A stretch of 64,000 nucleotides of DNA from Listeria costaricensis (GCF_900183385.1 NZ_FXUT01000006.1:202710-266709); one strand, 5' to 3'; counted from the stretch's first letter, positions 9,030 through 17,707 are shown. Notes: a model not told the origin generated them from the sequence alone. A program made the numbers and translations.

Positions 9030-9383
9030 ATGAATATTTCAGAAGCCAGCCAAAAAGTCACCATGTCCGCAGATACATTGCGCTACTATGAACGAATTGG
9101 ATTGATCCCGGCAGTTAAACGAACAAAGGGAGGCATCCGTAATTATAAACAGGAAGATTTGGAATGGATTGAATTTGTCAAATGTATGCGGCATGCAGGT
9201 CTTTCCATCGAAGTACTAGCCGAATATCTGACGCTTTATAAAGAGGGGGCCTCCACTTTTGAAACGCGAAAGCAATTGTTGATCGCTGAACGGAACGCCT
9301 TAAATGAACGAATCGATGAACTTTTGGAAACACGCGAACATTTGAATGCCAAAATTGCCCATTACGAAAATTCACAGAAATAA
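9030..9383 (+). CDS. MerR family transcriptional regulator (AdhR-like)
   Basis: A 117-residue MerR regulator. The N-terminal winged helix is clear (ISEASQKVTMSADTLRYYER.GLIP), followed by the KQEDLEWIEFVKCMR helix and a C-terminal dimerisation coiled coil. No cysteine pair of the metal-sensing kind is visible, so it resembles aldehyde/electrophile-responsive AdhR-type regulators. The RBS is AAAGGAG before ATG 9030. Its own promoter carries a MerR operator. A similar one stands before the aldo/keto reductase at 12920, suggesting that enzyme is its target although other genes lie between. Confidence 0.9.
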   Translation: MNISEASQKVTMSADTLRYYERIGLIPAVKRTKGGIRNYKQEDLEWIEFVKCMRHAGLSIEVLAEYLTLYKEGASTFETRKQLLIAERNALNERIDELLETREHLNAKIAHYENSQK

Positions 9384-9591
9384 AAGGGGGGCTGTTTCAA
9401 AAATGGCGTCGCGATTGCCCTTTTAATGCTTATAAGTTACGGGTAAGTAGCCTAAAGAGAAGCTTCTTTCCTAGTGTTTCGGATTGGACAAGAAGTCGAG
9501 CAGCAGAATAAAAAAAGCCGCAAGCTCCGTGTAAAGGTGACTTGCGACTTTTCATTGAGATTTCTTTTGACAGGAAAATAAAATCCGGAGT
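9384..9591. other. Intergenic region with yoeB terminator
   Basis: No gene is seen. The useful element is a hairpin AAGCCGCAAG (9515-9524) / CTTGCGACTT (9541-9550). Read on the minus strand it is followed by a T run, and so ends the yefM-yoeB transcript. An AAAAGGG.../...CCCTTTT pairing (9382-9425) could end merR. Confidence 0.6.
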
Positions 9592-9864
9592 CTAATTCCG
9601 ACCATAGTGATATTTGCATTGCAAGATTTGAATACGAGTCCCATCAGAAGTACAGACAAGCCGATTAGTCTCATCAATTCTGCGACTCCAATAGTCTTGA
9701 AACTGATAACGGAGCGGCTCTGGCTTCCCAATACCAGCATCATTTCCATTTCGATCGATATCTTGAATCAGTTTATTGATCCGTTTGAGTGTTTTTTTAT
9801 CTTCAATCTGCCAAGCGATATATTCTTCACAAGCATTGCTTGAAAAAATGATCCTTTTAGCCAT
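9592..9864 (-). CDS. yoeB: YoeB/Txe family mRNA interferase toxin
   Basis: YoeB cleaves mRNA in the ribosomal A site and is normally held inactive by YefM. The 90-residue protein keeps the family core (DKKTLKRINKLIQDI, GKPEPLRYQ, YWSRRI, NRLVC, KYHY). By alignment to E. coli YoeB the catalytic set is present: Glu49, Arg68, His86 and Tyr87. So the toxin reads as intact. Its ATG overlaps the ancestral yefM stop (TAATG). Its upstream partner is damaged, which is unusual because an active YoeB without antitoxin should be harmful. Confidence 0.93.
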   Translation of the reverse strand: MAKRIIFSSNACEEYIAWQIEDKKTLKRINKLIQDIDRNGNDAGIGKPEPLRYQFQDYWSRRIDETNRLVCTSDGTRIQILQCKYHYGRN

Positions 9865-10114
9865 TAATCCAGCAGCTCACTCTCAGTATATTTTCCTTAC
9901 TCGAGCTGCTTCTTAGATTCCATCAAACGACTGTAGTTGGCTTGGTTACTAAGCAAATATAAGTTTTCTCGCATGTTATCATACTCATCTTGCGCGATTA
10001 ATACAGCATTTTCGTTATTTTTTCGAGAAATAATAATCGACTCGCGATCTTCATTGGCTTTATCCATGAATTTTTCAGAGCTTGTCGTAATTCTGAATAA
10101 GTGACAACAGTCAT
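9864..10114 (-). pseudogene. yefM: yefM antitoxin gene, frameshifted and prematurely stopped
   Basis: From ATG 10114 (RBS AGAGGTG) the frame reads MTVVTYSELRQALK, the normal YefM N-terminus, then leaves the family frame at an A5 run (T5 on the plus strand, 10071-10075). One extra A would restore KKFMDKANEDRESIIISRKN. The restored frame then meets TAA at 9899-9897 after MESKKQLE, whereas the family continues GKYTESELLD to the ancestral stop that overlaps yoeB. With the missing base restored the gene would have 84 codons, the family length. Two independent lesions argue against a single sequencing error. A shortened product could still start at 10121 in the shifted frame, but without the normal DNA-binding N-terminus. 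Confidence 0.85.
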
Positions 10115-10180
10115 AATCCATCACCTCTTAATTATATTGTACAATAAAGTAACTTTCTAATTTTCTTTGATCATATATTA

Positions 10181-10262
10181 TAAAAAGCGAACCAAAAATC
10201 ATGTAAAATTCACTCTGTAAAAATGAATCCTTAACTTGATTTTCGGTTCGCTTATTTTTATA
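10181..10262 (-). terminator. Bidirectional terminator between manA and yefM
   Basis: AAAGCGAACC near 10183 pairs with GGTTCGCTT near 10246, extended by AAAAATCA/TGATTTTC, with T-rich flanks on both strands. It ends manA on the minus strand. Confidence 0.7.
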
Positions 10263-10278
10263 GATGAAAGCTTTTCAC

Positions 10279-11238
10279 TTAAGCTTCTTTAGGCGGATTA
10301 GAAGTGATCGCCGTCACGTTTCCGTCAATCGTGAAAGTAGCGATTGTATTTGGAATCAGGAAGTGATCGCCTTTTTTGATGGTTTCTTGCGTGTCACCGG
10401 CAGTTAGGACCGCTTCGCCATCTAAAATGCTGACCAGTGTATAACTAGCCTCTTGCTCGAAGGAAGCTTTGCCGTCAACTTCCCATTTATCCACACGGAA
10501 GAAATCATTATCCACAAAAGTCGTGACGGTTACACCGGCCAATTTTTGAATGGCAGGCTCAGCTTTGGCATCTGTATGCGGATAGTTTGTCACTTCGATC
10601 GCCTTGTCGAGATGCAGCTCCCGTTTATTGCCGTCCGCATCTGTCCGGTCATAATCATAAACCCGATAAGTCGTATCACTGCTTTGCTGCGTTTCAAGAA
10701 CCAGCGTGCCCGTTCCAAGAGCATGGATGGTTCCGCTTGGCACATAGTAGAACTCGCCCGGCTTGATCGCCACTTTGCGTAAAAGAGCGTCCCATTTGCC
10801 CGCTTCTGCCAGTTCACGGAATTCTTCTTTTGAGTGGGCATTATGACCATAAATCAGTTCAGCACCAGGCTCGCAGTCAATGATATACCAGCATTCCGTT
10901 TTGCCAAGTTCGCCATTTTCATGGACTTTGGCATACGCATCATCCGGGTGAACTTGAACGGAAAGATCCGTATTGGCATCCAGAATTTTTGTTAAAAGTG
11001 GAAAAACATCTTGTTTTGGATGGCCGAATAAAGCCGGTTCCTCTTTCCAAAGCTCGATCAGTGTCTTTCCTTGATAAGCGCCATTTTTGACCACAGAAGG
11101 GCCGTGGGGATGCGCAGAAATTGCCCAGTCTTCGCCGGTATGATCTGAGGGAATATCATAGCCGAAATAAGTCTTCATTTTTGTACCGCCCCAAATGCGA
11201 TCCTGAAACACAGGTTTGAAAAATAATGCTTCGTTCAT
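10279..11238 (-). CDS. manA: Mannose-6-phosphate isomerase, class I
   Basis: A zinc-dependent cytosolic enzyme that interconverts mannose 6-phosphate and fructose 6-phosphate, linking mannose PTS uptake to glycolysis. The 319-residue protein has the short Firmicute class I architecture: FQDRIWGG near the N-terminus, the metal-site segment LSVQVHPDD, ELGKTECWYI with the metal Glu, and FYYVPSGTIHALG with the metal His. The C-terminal cupin half is complete. ATG 11238 has GGAGGAGAACG upstream; the longer frame start at 11280 lacks an RBS. Other Listeria carry it near hemQ (recalled as lmo2110). Confidence 0.94.
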   Translation of the reverse strand: MNEALFFKPVFQDRIWGGTKMKTYFGYDIPSDHTGEDWAISAHPHGPSVVKNGAYQGKTLIELWKEEPALFGHPKQDVFPLLTKILDANTDLSVQVHPDDAYAKVHENGELGKTECWYIIDCEPGAELIYGHNAHSKEEFRELAEAGKWDALLRKVAIKPGEFYYVPSGTIHALGTGTLVLETQQSSDTTYRVYDYDRTDADGNKRELHLDKAIEVTNYPHTDAKAEPAIQKLAGVTVTTFVDNDFFRVDKWEVDGKASFEQEASYTLVSILDGEAVLTAGDTQETIKKGDHFLIPNTIATFTIDGNVTAITSNPPKEA

Positions 11239-11311
11239 CGTTCTCCTCCAGTTTCCTTTTGCTAAAGTAGTTTTATCCAAGTAAAAGTATATACTAACAT
11301 GAAATGAAAAG

Positions 11312-12043
11312 CTACCGATTACCGCCTAAATATCCCTGCTTTTTGAGCGCTTCCGTAATGCCCGCATAGTAGGGCTGGTCATAAGATTTGGCAATTCGTT
11401 CCGTATAGCCGATACTGCCTTCCCGTTTTGAAAAAGGAATGATCTCCTCGTCGTATTTTTCAAGCAGCGGCCAAGTATCCGTCTTGTAAGTTTCCTCAAA
11501 GTAGACCGCTTCTTTTGGAAGACGCGGCTTCACAGGCGGATCGACCTCTGGATATCCCACACAAAGTCCGACTACAGGAAACACAAATTCCGGCAGTGCC
11601 AGAAATTCCGAAACAGCCGCGAGCTCCCGCCTGATCCCGCCGATGCAGACCGTGCCGAGCCCCAGACTTTCCGCAGCCAGAATCGCATTTTGACAAGCGA
11701 GCCCGACATCTGTTGCCGCTACCAGTAACAGATCCGGCTCCGTTTTAGCCCCAAAGCTTTTGCCATAGTGCTTGCTTGCCACGTCGACCCGATAAAAATC
11801 AGCCACAAAAACAAGAAAAACGGAACATTCCGCCACATAAGGATTGCCAGTCAATTCCGCCAATTTTTGCTTACGTTCCGGCTCCTTAATGCCAATCATC
11901 GAATACTGCTGACCGTTAATCCACGAGGGTGCACATTGAGCCGCCCGGATAATCGCGTTCAGTTGTTCTTCTGGAATCGTTTTACCCGCCTGATATTGAC
12001 GAATAGAGCGATGCTGATGGATTTGATCAATAATAGGATTCAA
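11312..12043 (-). CDS. Nitroreductase family NAD(P)H-dependent flavin oxidoreductase
   Basis: An FMN-binding oxidoreductase of the NfsA/FrxA type, reducing nitro compounds or flavin with NADPH. The 243-residue product has the family N-terminus (HRSIRQYQ), the FMN-contact segment APSWINGQQYS, and GLGTVCIGGIRRE followed by VVGLCVGYP. The start is a TTG at 12043, because AGAGGAGG lies 7 bases upstream and the conserved sequence begins NPIIDQIHQHRS. It is monocistronic. Its substrate is not evident. Confidence 0.88.
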   Translation of the reverse strand: MNPIIDQIHQHRSIRQYQAGKTIPEEQLNAIIRAAQCAPSWINGQQYSMIGIKEPERKQKLAELTGNPYVAECSVFLVFVADFYRVDVASKHYGKSFGAKTEPDLLLVAATDVGLACQNAILAAESLGLGTVCIGGIRRELAAVSEFLALPEFVFPVVGLCVGYPEVDPPVKPRLPKEAVYFEETYKTDTWPLLEKYDEEIIPFSKREGSIGYTERIAKSYDQPYYAGITEALKKQGYLGGNR

Positions 12044-12185
12044 GATAATTCCTCCTCTAAGCATGATACATTCAGTATAGCGTTTTTTTGATTCTTTGTT
12101 AACGACTGAAAGGAAAATTTTAAGGATACCGCTTGAATTTATCCGCAGAATTCCCTAAACTTAAAAAGGTAAGGGGGCATGCAGA

Positions 12186-12425
12186 GTGGGAAAGAATAAG
12201 CAACAGGAAGATTTTCGATGGTTAGAAGAAAATTTTTTCACATCAGAAGAAACCTCGCAGATTTTGGGGATTTCCAAGCAGGCCTTGGCATCACTCGTCA
12301 AACGAAACAAAATGCCTTGCGTGAAAAAAGGAAAAACCATGCTCTTCCACCGTTTAGATATCGAAAAACGAATGTCCGAACAAATGCAACTGCGCGACAA
12401 GTACCGACCGTATGAGCGATTTTGA
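12186..12425 (+). CDS. Small helix-turn-helix (excisionase/MerR-like) DNA-binding protein
   Basis: A 79-residue protein with one MerR-like HTH_17 domain: FFTSEETSQILGISKQALASLVKRN, then a wing region ending in LFHRLDIEKRM. Such proteins act as excisionases or small regulators. GTG 12186 is used with AAGGGGGC upstream. It lies between nitroreductase and a degenerate gene, in a stretch that separates the MerR regulator from its probable target, so it may mark an inserted segment. No integrase is nearby. Confidence 0.7.
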   Translation: MGKNKQQEDFRWLEENFFTSEETSQILGISKQALASLVKRNKMPCVKKGKTMLFHRLDIEKRMSEQMQLRDKYRPYERF

Positions 12426-12464
12426 GTACATAAAACAAAGATTTTTACAAGAACAGGAAAAAAC

Positions 12465-12809
12465 ATGAATAAATTTCATAAGAAAGAAATTGAAAAGTGC
12501 ATCATGTAAGCAATAGATGGCAAAGTTTCTCCTAATTTGCCTGATGTCATCTACTCATTAGGATGAGATGCAAAGAATGAAGCGGAATATTCATACGCGT
12601 TTCATATGTTGATTTTATTAGCCAAACATCCATCTGTATGTGTCATCTCTGATATGATCAGGGCTTTCTATCAAGGGCAATTGGATAGGAAAAGTGTAGA
12701 ACCTATCCTCCGAAAATCTTATAGAATAGCGGAAAATGAAGAGTGTGCAAAAATACAAGATGCCATTGATGATATTCAAGTTACATTAAAATGGCAGATT
12801 ATTCTATGA
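12465..12809 (+). pseudogene. Degenerate gene with two in-frame stops
   Basis: Reading from ATG 12465, one frame gives a coherent 114-codon protein interrupted by TAA (12507-12509) and TGA (12564-12566), then continuing openly through DAKNEAEYSYAFHMLILLAK and SVEPILRKSYRIAENEE to TGA 12807. The last 67 codons alone could be translated from ATG 12606, but no RBS precedes it. The amino-acid flow across both stops favours a decayed gene over chance. The family is not recognised; the helical acidic character is like small immunity-type proteins, which is only an impression. Confidence 0.6.
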
Positions 12810-12860
12810 GCCTTCTTGATGGACGATAGGCCATTTTACTCTTCCAACAAAAACTCCCAC

Positions 12861-12891
12861 TTGACATAGACCTAACTCCAAGTGCTACAGT
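12861..12891 (+). promoter_or_regulatory. MerR-type promoter before the aldo/keto reductase
   Basis: TTGACA (12861-12866) and TACAGT (12886-12891) have a 19-base spacer that includes AACTCCAAGT (12874-12883). That is the reverse complement of the ACTTGGAGT half-site found at the promoter of the MerR gene (9030). Control of the reductase by that regulator is inferred. Confidence 0.72.
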
Positions 12892-12919
12892 AAAATCAGC
12901 AACAGAAAGGAGCATGAGG

Positions 12920-13900
12920 ATGGAATATACAAAACTTGGCCGTACCGGACTGGATGTTTCGCGAATCTGCTTAGGATCAATGAGCTTTGGCGATTCGAGC
13001 AATTGGATTCACAAGTGGCTCTTGAATGAGGAAGAAAGCCGCCCAATCATCAAACGGGCACTTGAACTGGGGATCAACTTTTTTGACACGGCAAATGTCT
13101 ATTCATTGGGAAAAAGTGAAGAGATTCTTGGTAGCGCTTTAAAAGATTATGCCGACCGCGATCAGATTGTGCTGGCAACGAAAGTTCAGGGGAAAATGTT
13201 TGACGGACCGAATGGCTCGGGACTTTCTAAAAAGGCAATCCACGCACAAATCGATCATAGCCTGCGCCGACTACAAACGGACTATGTCGATCTGTATATC
13301 ATTCACCGCTGGGATTATAACACACCGATCGAAGAAACGATGGAGGCCCTACATGAAATCGTCAAGGCGGGTAAAGTTCGCTATATTGGTGCTTCTGCCA
13401 TGTACGCTTGGCAATTTCAGAAGGCTCAGCATATTGCTGAACAGCGCGGCTGGACAAAATTTGTTTCCATGCAAAACCATCTGAATCTGATTTACCGGGA
13501 AGAAGAACGGGAAATGCTTCCTTACTGCGGGGAAACGGGCGTAGCGATTACGCCATACAGTCCGCTTGCTTCCGGTCGGCTCACAAGAGAGGCTTCTGCC
13601 CATACGAAGCGATCGGATACAGATGAAATCGCGCGTTCCAAATACGACCAGACGGCAGACAAGGATCAGCTCATCATCGAAAGAGTGGCCGAACTTGCAG
13701 CGAGATATGAAGTCAGCCGCGTTCATGTGGCACTTGCCTGGCTACTTCAAAAACAGCAAGTGGCAGCACCCATCGTTGGCGCCACAAAACTTTCACATGT
13801 AGAGACAGCCGCGGATGCCGTACATTTTAAACTAACGGCCGCAGATGTCGCCTATCTGGAAGAACCCTATATCCCGCACAACATCGTCGGCTTCGCATAA
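12920..13900 (+). CDS. Aldo/keto reductase
   Basis: An NADPH-dependent oxidoreductase with a TIM barrel, acting on aldehydes or ketones. The 326-residue protein has the AKR signatures: the GLDVSRICLGSMSFG N-terminus, FFDTANVYSLGKSEEILG with the catalytic Asp and Tyr, LATKVQGK with the Lys, YVDLYIIHRWD with the His, and the C-terminal cofactor segment APIVGATKLSHVE. ATG 12920 is chosen because AAAGGAG lies 7 bases away; ATG 12914 is too close. The promoter has MerR-type spacing. A role in electrophile or aldehyde detoxification is inferred from that regulation. Confidence 0.92.
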   Translation: MEYTKLGRTGLDVSRICLGSMSFGDSSNWIHKWLLNEEESRPIIKRALELGINFFDTANVYSLGKSEEILGSALKDYADRDQIVLATKVQGKMFDGPNGSGLSKKAIHAQIDHSLRRLQTDYVDLYIIHRWDYNTPIEETMEALHEIVKAGKVRYIGASAMYAWQFQKAQHIAEQRGWTKFVSMQNHLNLIYREEEREMLPYCGETGVAITPYSPLASGRLTREASAHTKRSDTDEIARSKYDQTADKDQLIIERVAELAARYEVSRVHVALAWLLQKQQVAAPIVGATKLSHVETAADAVHFKLTAADVAYLEEPYIPHNIVGFA

Positions 13901-13903
13901 AAA

Positions 13904-13952
13904 AACAGCCAGCAATTCGCTTGAACGGCGATCTTGCTGGCTGCTTTTTATT
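13904..13952. terminator. Bidirectional terminator
   Basis: Perfect 10-bp arms CAGCCAGCAA (13906-13915) and TTGCTGGCTG (13934-13943), with A-rich sequence before and T-rich sequence after. It serves both the aldo/keto reductase and the converging feo operon. Confidence 0.88.
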
Positions 13953-14115
13953 TTAAATGATCGGGAAGATGTGTTTCAGACTCACATTCGCAAATTTTTT
14001 CCAACTCGCAGGAAGCGCATTTGCCTGCTTTACTACGCTTGAAGAAACGAACCAGCGCATAAAACGTGTAACCGAAAATCAGCACGGCTAAAACGATATT
14101 GACAATCAGACTCAT
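13948..14115 (-). CDS. FeoB-associated Cys-rich membrane protein
   Basis: A 55-residue protein with a single N-terminal membrane helix (about 3-22), a basic stretch (RFFKRSKAGK), and a cysteine cluster CxxC...CxC (GKCASCELEKICECES). This matches the short FeoB-associated Cys-rich family that follows feoB in many Firmicutes and may bind iron or help FeoB. The ATG has GGAGGAATTTGT upstream on the minus strand and lies 15 bases after the feoB stop. It is the third gene of the feo operon. Confidence 0.88.
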   Translation of the reverse strand: MSLIVNIVLAVLIFGYTFYALVRFFKRSKAGKCASCELEKICECESETHLPDHLK

Positions 14116-14130
14116 ACAAATTCCTCCATT

Positions 14131-16122
14131 CTATGTAAATAAACTGCCGATCTGGTAAACACAAAAAACGAGTACATACGCCGTTACAAGCGGATAAATG
14201 ACCGAGAAAGCCGTCCACTTCCATGAAGTCGTTTCCTTTCTGATCGCCGCGACGGTTGCCAGACAAGGAATATACAGCAGAATGAACAACATGAAACAAT
14301 AAGCCGAAAGCGGTGTATAATGCGTGGAAAGAAGCGCCCCAAGCCCGTCCTCACTCACTGAATAAATGATCGCCATTGTCGAAACGACGACTTCTTTGGC
14401 CAGAAACCCAGGGATTAGAGTGGCCCCAGCCTGCCAAGTTCCAAAGCCGAGCGGTGCCAAAATAGGGGCAATAAAGCCGCCAATAATCGCTAGAAAACTT
14501 TCGCCCATCGGCACGTCAAATCCAGTTGGTCCCGCATAGTTGAGCAGCCAGATAATGACCGAACCGGCAAAAATAAAGGTACCTGCTTTTTTCAGGAAGC
14601 CTTTCCCTTTTTCCCATGTGCTGCGCCACAACGTTCTGGCAGAAGGCACGCGGTAGGGAGGCAGCTCGACAACAAAAACCGAATTGTCATTTTTGAGCAG
14701 CGTTTTGGAGAGGATTTTGGTCACAACGAGTGCGAGTACGATCCCAAGCACATAGAGTGACAATACGACAAGCGCCTGATACTGCTCGAAGAAAACGCCG
14801 ACAAACAGCGCATAAACTGGCAGCCGAGCCGAGCAGGACATAAAAGGGGTCACGAGAATGGTTAGCATTCGTTCCTTGGATTCTTCGATCGAACGCGCCG
14901 CCATGATGCCCGGCACATTACAACCAAAACCAATGATCATCGGAATAAAGGCCTTGCCGTTTAGCCCGAACATTTCCATCACGCGGTCCATCACGACAGC
15001 AATCCGTGCCATATAGCCGGAATCTTCCAGCACCGAAATAAAGAAGAAAATAACGAGAATCTGCGGTACGAAAACAAGCACACCGCCAACACCGGCAATA
15101 ATTCCCTGTGTGATCAGGTCGATTAGAAACTGCGTGGTCCCAATCGCCGTCAGCCCATTTGTGACCCAGTCCGTCAGTGTCCCACCAATAAATCCGTCAA
15201 GCAGATCCGAAAGCGGGGCGCCCACCCAGGTGAATGTTATCTGAAAAATCAGCCACATGATGCCGAGAAAGATCGGAATACCCAACCATTTGTGCGTCAA
15301 GACCCGGTCCAATTTATCTGAAAGCGGCACATTGGCCGAACGTGTATATTCGACTGAGCCGAGACAAACATCTTGAATATAATCTTCGCGAATCTTATTT
15401 AAGTGCTGTTCAATCGGGACATCCAGCTGATCCTGCGCCGATTGGGTAATTGTAGCGGCTGCATCCAGCTTGCCATGTTCTGCAAAAAATTCCTGCGCCA
15501 CAGGGTTCCCGGCAAGAAGTTGAACCGCCAGCCAGCGCGCCCGCTTTTTGGCAATCAGTCCAGCCGCCAGCTCACTTAACTCACCGATGGCCGCCTCGAC
15601 AGGTGCCCCGTATGGCAAAACGAGTGGTCGAGCCGGTGCTACCGTCTTGTCCGACAAAGCCGCCAGAATGTCATCCGTTCCTTTTCCTGAGCGGGCGATG
15701 ATGGGCAGAATGGGCGTGCGAAGCTTTCTTGCGAGTGAAGGAATATCAAGTTTGATGCCACGGGAACCAGCCACGTCGACCATGTTCAGCCCCATGAGCA
15801 TCGGCGCCCCGAATTCGAGCAGCTCAACCGTCAATTTTAAATTCCGTTCAATCTGAGATGCATCCACAATGTTCAGCATTGAGTCGAAGGAATCTTCCAA
15901 TAAAAAACGCGTGACAACCGTTTCATCACGTGAAATTGGATTAAGATCGTAAATGCCCGGCAAGTCGATCAATTTACCCGCCTTGGAACGAAGCGTCCCG
16001 ATTTTCTTCTCGACCGTGACGCCACTCCAGTTGCCAACATATTCATAAGATCCCGTCAAAGCGTTGAAAAGAGAAGTTTTTCCCGTATTAGGATTTCCCA
16101 ACAAGCAAAACGTTTTATCCAT
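14131..16122 (-). CDS. feoB: Ferrous iron transport protein B
   Basis: FeoB is the inner-membrane Fe(II) transporter with an N-terminal G-protein domain. In 663 residues, the GTPase motifs are visible: G1 GNPNTGKTS (9-17), G3 DLPG (about 53) and G4 NMVD (about 113). These are followed by the helical GDI-like region and then roughly eight or more hydrophobic segments with Gate-type motifs (GFGCNVPGI, and [10 protein letters not shown]). Length is normal. The start overlaps the end of feoA by 8 bases. Iron control is expected through the Fur box before feoA. Confidence 0.97.
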   Translation of the reverse strand: MDKTFCLLGNPNTGKTSLFNALTGSYEYVGNWSGVTVEKKIGTLRSKAGKLIDLPGIYDLNPISRDETVVTRFLLEDSFDSMLNIVDASQIERNLKLTVELLEFGAPMLMGLNMVDVAGSRGIKLDIPSLARKLRTPILPIIARSGKGTDDILAALSDKTVAPARPLVLPYGAPVEAAIGELSELAAGLIAKKRARWLAVQLLAGNPVAQEFFAEHGKLDAAATITQSAQDQLDVPIEQHLNKIREDYIQDVCLGSVEYTRSANVPLSDKLDRVLTHKWLGIPIFLGIMWLIFQITFTWVGAPLSDLLDGFIGGTLTDWVTNGLTAIGTTQFLIDLITQGIIAGVGGVLVFVPQILVIFFFISVLEDSGYMARIAVVMDRVMEMFGLNGKAFIPMIIGFGCNVPGIMAARSIEESKERMLTILVTPFMSCSARLPVYALFVGVFFEQYQALVVLSLYVLGIVLALVVTKILSKTLLKNDNSVFVVELPPYRVPSARTLWRSTWEKGKGFLKKAGTFIFAGSVIIWLLNYAGPTGFDVPMGESFLAIIGGFIAPILAPLGFGTWQAGATLIPGFLAKEVVVSTMAIIYSVSEDGLGALLSTHYTPLSAYCFMLFILLYIPCLATVAAIRKETTSWKWTAFSVIYPLVTAYVLVFCVYQIGSLFT

Positions 16123-16345
16123 TCATCTCCACCCTTATCTGGCAAGCATCGCAGTTACGAATGCTGATATACTGCCCCTTTGTTTCAAATGTGCAAGGTC
16201 CGCCGAATGCCCCTTTTTGTTTGACACAGATTTCACAACCCTCGTCACACCCTAGTGAACGAAGGCGACGTTGCAACATTTTACTTGCAAGGTTCAATTC
16301 GGTAATTTTGACCCGGTCTCCAATGGCCGTTTCATTCAGTTTCAT
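16115..16345 (-). CDS. feoA: Ferrous iron transport protein A
   Basis: A 76-residue SH3-like cytoplasmic protein that supports FeoB. Family features include VKITELN near the N-terminus, [21 protein letters not shown], and the C-terminal [14 protein letters not shown] strand. The RBS AAAAGGAGG precedes ATG 16345. It is the first gene of feoA-feoB-Cys-rich, with a Fur box about 35 bases upstream. Confidence 0.93.
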   Translation of the reverse strand: MKLNETAIGDRVKITELNLASKMLQRRLRSLGCDEGCEICVKQKGAFGGPCTFETKGQYISIRNCDACQIRVEMNG

Positions 16346-16377
16346 CAGCTGCGCCTCCTTTTATAAAAGACTGACTA

Positions 16378-16395
16378 TGAGAATCATTATCATTT
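16378..16395 (-). promoter_or_regulatory. Fur box of the feo operon
   Basis: TGAGAATCATTATCATTT (plus strand) is close to the classical Fur 19-mer (GATAATGATAATCATTATC) and lies directly upstream of feoA. Fe(II)-Fur repression of iron uptake is the expected role. Confidence 0.85.
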
Positions 16396-16646
16396 GTTAT
16401 GTTTATTTTATCACGAACGATCCATAATATGAAGTTTTTTTTGAAAAAAAGTTGTTTGCGTGAGTAATACAGTTTGAAAAACGCTTTTGAATAGAGGACA
16501 AAGAAAAAAGTCACAAACTTCACTTAGCTGTAATGATACAGCTGAAGCCTTCCAATTTCTGTTTTTATCCGTGTTTTTTCCCTGTTATCTTTGTGAAAAC
16601 TATAGTATGATAATGAGTGGGAATAAAGAGTAATGGAGGAAATCAA
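16396..16646. other. Divergent feoA / pta intergenic region
   Basis: AT-rich, no gene. TGTTAT and TATGAT spaced by 17 bases (about 16583-16611) form a plausible pta promoter. A GAAAAACGCTTTT palindrome near 16474 resembles a catabolite (cre) site but has one base too many between TG and CG. Confidence 0.5.
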
Positions 16647-17624
16647 ATGAGCGACTTATTTACATCTATTAAAGAGCAAGTTTCTGGCAAAGGTGTTCGA
16701 ATCGTATTGCCAGAAGGAAAGGACGAACGTATCGTTGGCGCTGCAGCACGTTTAGCCGCAGAAAAAGTCATCGTTCCAGTACTTCTTGGTGAAGAAGCTG
16801 AAATTGCCCAAGCGGCAGAAAAAGCAGGCGTATCTGTAGAAGGAATCGAAATCCACAATCCTGCCGGCGATCCATTGTTTGACGAATTGGTAGCAGCATT
16901 TGTAGAACGCCGTAAAGGCAAAGCAACCGAAGAAGATGCACGTAAAATGCTGGTTGATCCGAACTATTTCGGCACAATGCTTGTTTTCACAGGCAAAGCA
17001 GACGGCCTTGTCAGCGGTGCGATTCATTCAACAGGCGACACAGTTCGTCCGGCCTTGCAAATTATCAAAACAAAACCAGGCGTATCAAAAGTAGCTGGCG
17101 CAATGATCATGGTTCGTGACGCGGAACGTTATCTGTTCAGCGATGTTGCAATCAATATTGCCCCAACAGCAGCCGACTTGGCAGAAAATGCGGTCGTCAG
17201 TGCTGAAACGGCTCAAATTTTTGGTATCGATCCGCGTGTAGCCATGCTCAGCTTTTCCACAAAAGGCTCTGCAAAATCCGAAGAAACAGAAAAAGTAGTC
17301 GAAGCAACAGCACTGGCAAAAGAAAAAGCGCCAGAACTGACACTTGACGGCGAATTCCAATTTGACGCAGCATTCGTTCCATCCGTAGCCGCTCAAAAAG
17401 CACCAGGCTCGGTATTAAAAGGCGATGCGAACGTATTCATCTTCCCAAGCCTTGAAGCCGGCAACATTGGCTACAAAATTGCGCAACGCTTAGGAAACTT
17501 TGAAGCTGTCGGTCCAATCCTGCAAGGCTTAAACGCCCCTGTAAACGATCTGTCCCGCGGCTGCAACACAGAAGATGTGTACAACTTAGCGCTCATCACT
17601 GCGGCACAAGCAGTAAGTGAATAA
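16647..17624 (+). CDS. pta: Phosphate acetyltransferase
   Basis: Pta converts acetyl-CoA and phosphate to acetyl phosphate in the overflow (acetate) pathway. The 325-residue protein is the short, single-domain Firmicute form. Recognisable blocks are IVLPEGKDERI near the N-terminus, VDPNYFGTMLV, DGLVSGAIHSTGDTVRPALQI, SFSTKGSAKSEET, FPSLEAGNIGYKI and the C-terminal GPILQGLNAPVNDLSRGC. ATG 16647 follows ATGGAGGAAATCAA; the in-frame GTG at 16617 lacks an RBS. It lies between feo and pdx loci, as in L. monocytogenes (recalled as lmo2103). Codon use is that of a highly expressed gene. Confidence 0.95.
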   Translation: MSDLFTSIKEQVSGKGVRIVLPEGKDERIVGAAARLAAEKVIVPVLLGEEAEIAQAAEKAGVSVEGIEIHNPAGDPLFDELVAAFVERRKGKATEEDARKMLVDPNYFGTMLVFTGKADGLVSGAIHSTGDTVRPALQIIKTKPGVSKVAGAMIMVRDAERYLFSDVAINIAPTAADLAENAVVSAETAQIFGIDPRVAMLSFSTKGSAKSEETEKVVEATALAKEKAPELTLDGEFQFDAAFVPSVAAQKAPGSVLKGDANVFIFPSLEAGNIGYKIAQRLGNFEAVGPILQGLNAPVNDLSRGCNTEDVYNLALITAAQAVSE

Positions 17625-17639
17625 GTAAAAAAGTAGCAG

Positions 17640-17707
17640 AAAGTCGTGTATGACTTTTTGGTGTTTTGAGACTGTTGACCGATTGCAGGTTGACAGTCTT
17701 TTTTTAT
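17640..17707 (+). terminator. Terminator of pta
   Basis: A small AAAGTC/GACTTT hairpin is followed by AGACTGTTGACC / GGTTGACAGTCT (two internal mismatches) and a run of seven T. Confidence 0.75.

Noticed and set aside
9440-9480. AAAGAGAAGCTTCTTT palindrome as an attachment site or operator
   Set aside because: Short and isolated, with no second copy or integrase gene nearby.
16470-16490. cre-like palindrome (GAAAAACGCTTTT) upstream of pta as a CcpA site
   Set aside because: There is one base too many between TG and CG relative to the cre consensus, and the TG...CA ends do not fit. Left as a note only.
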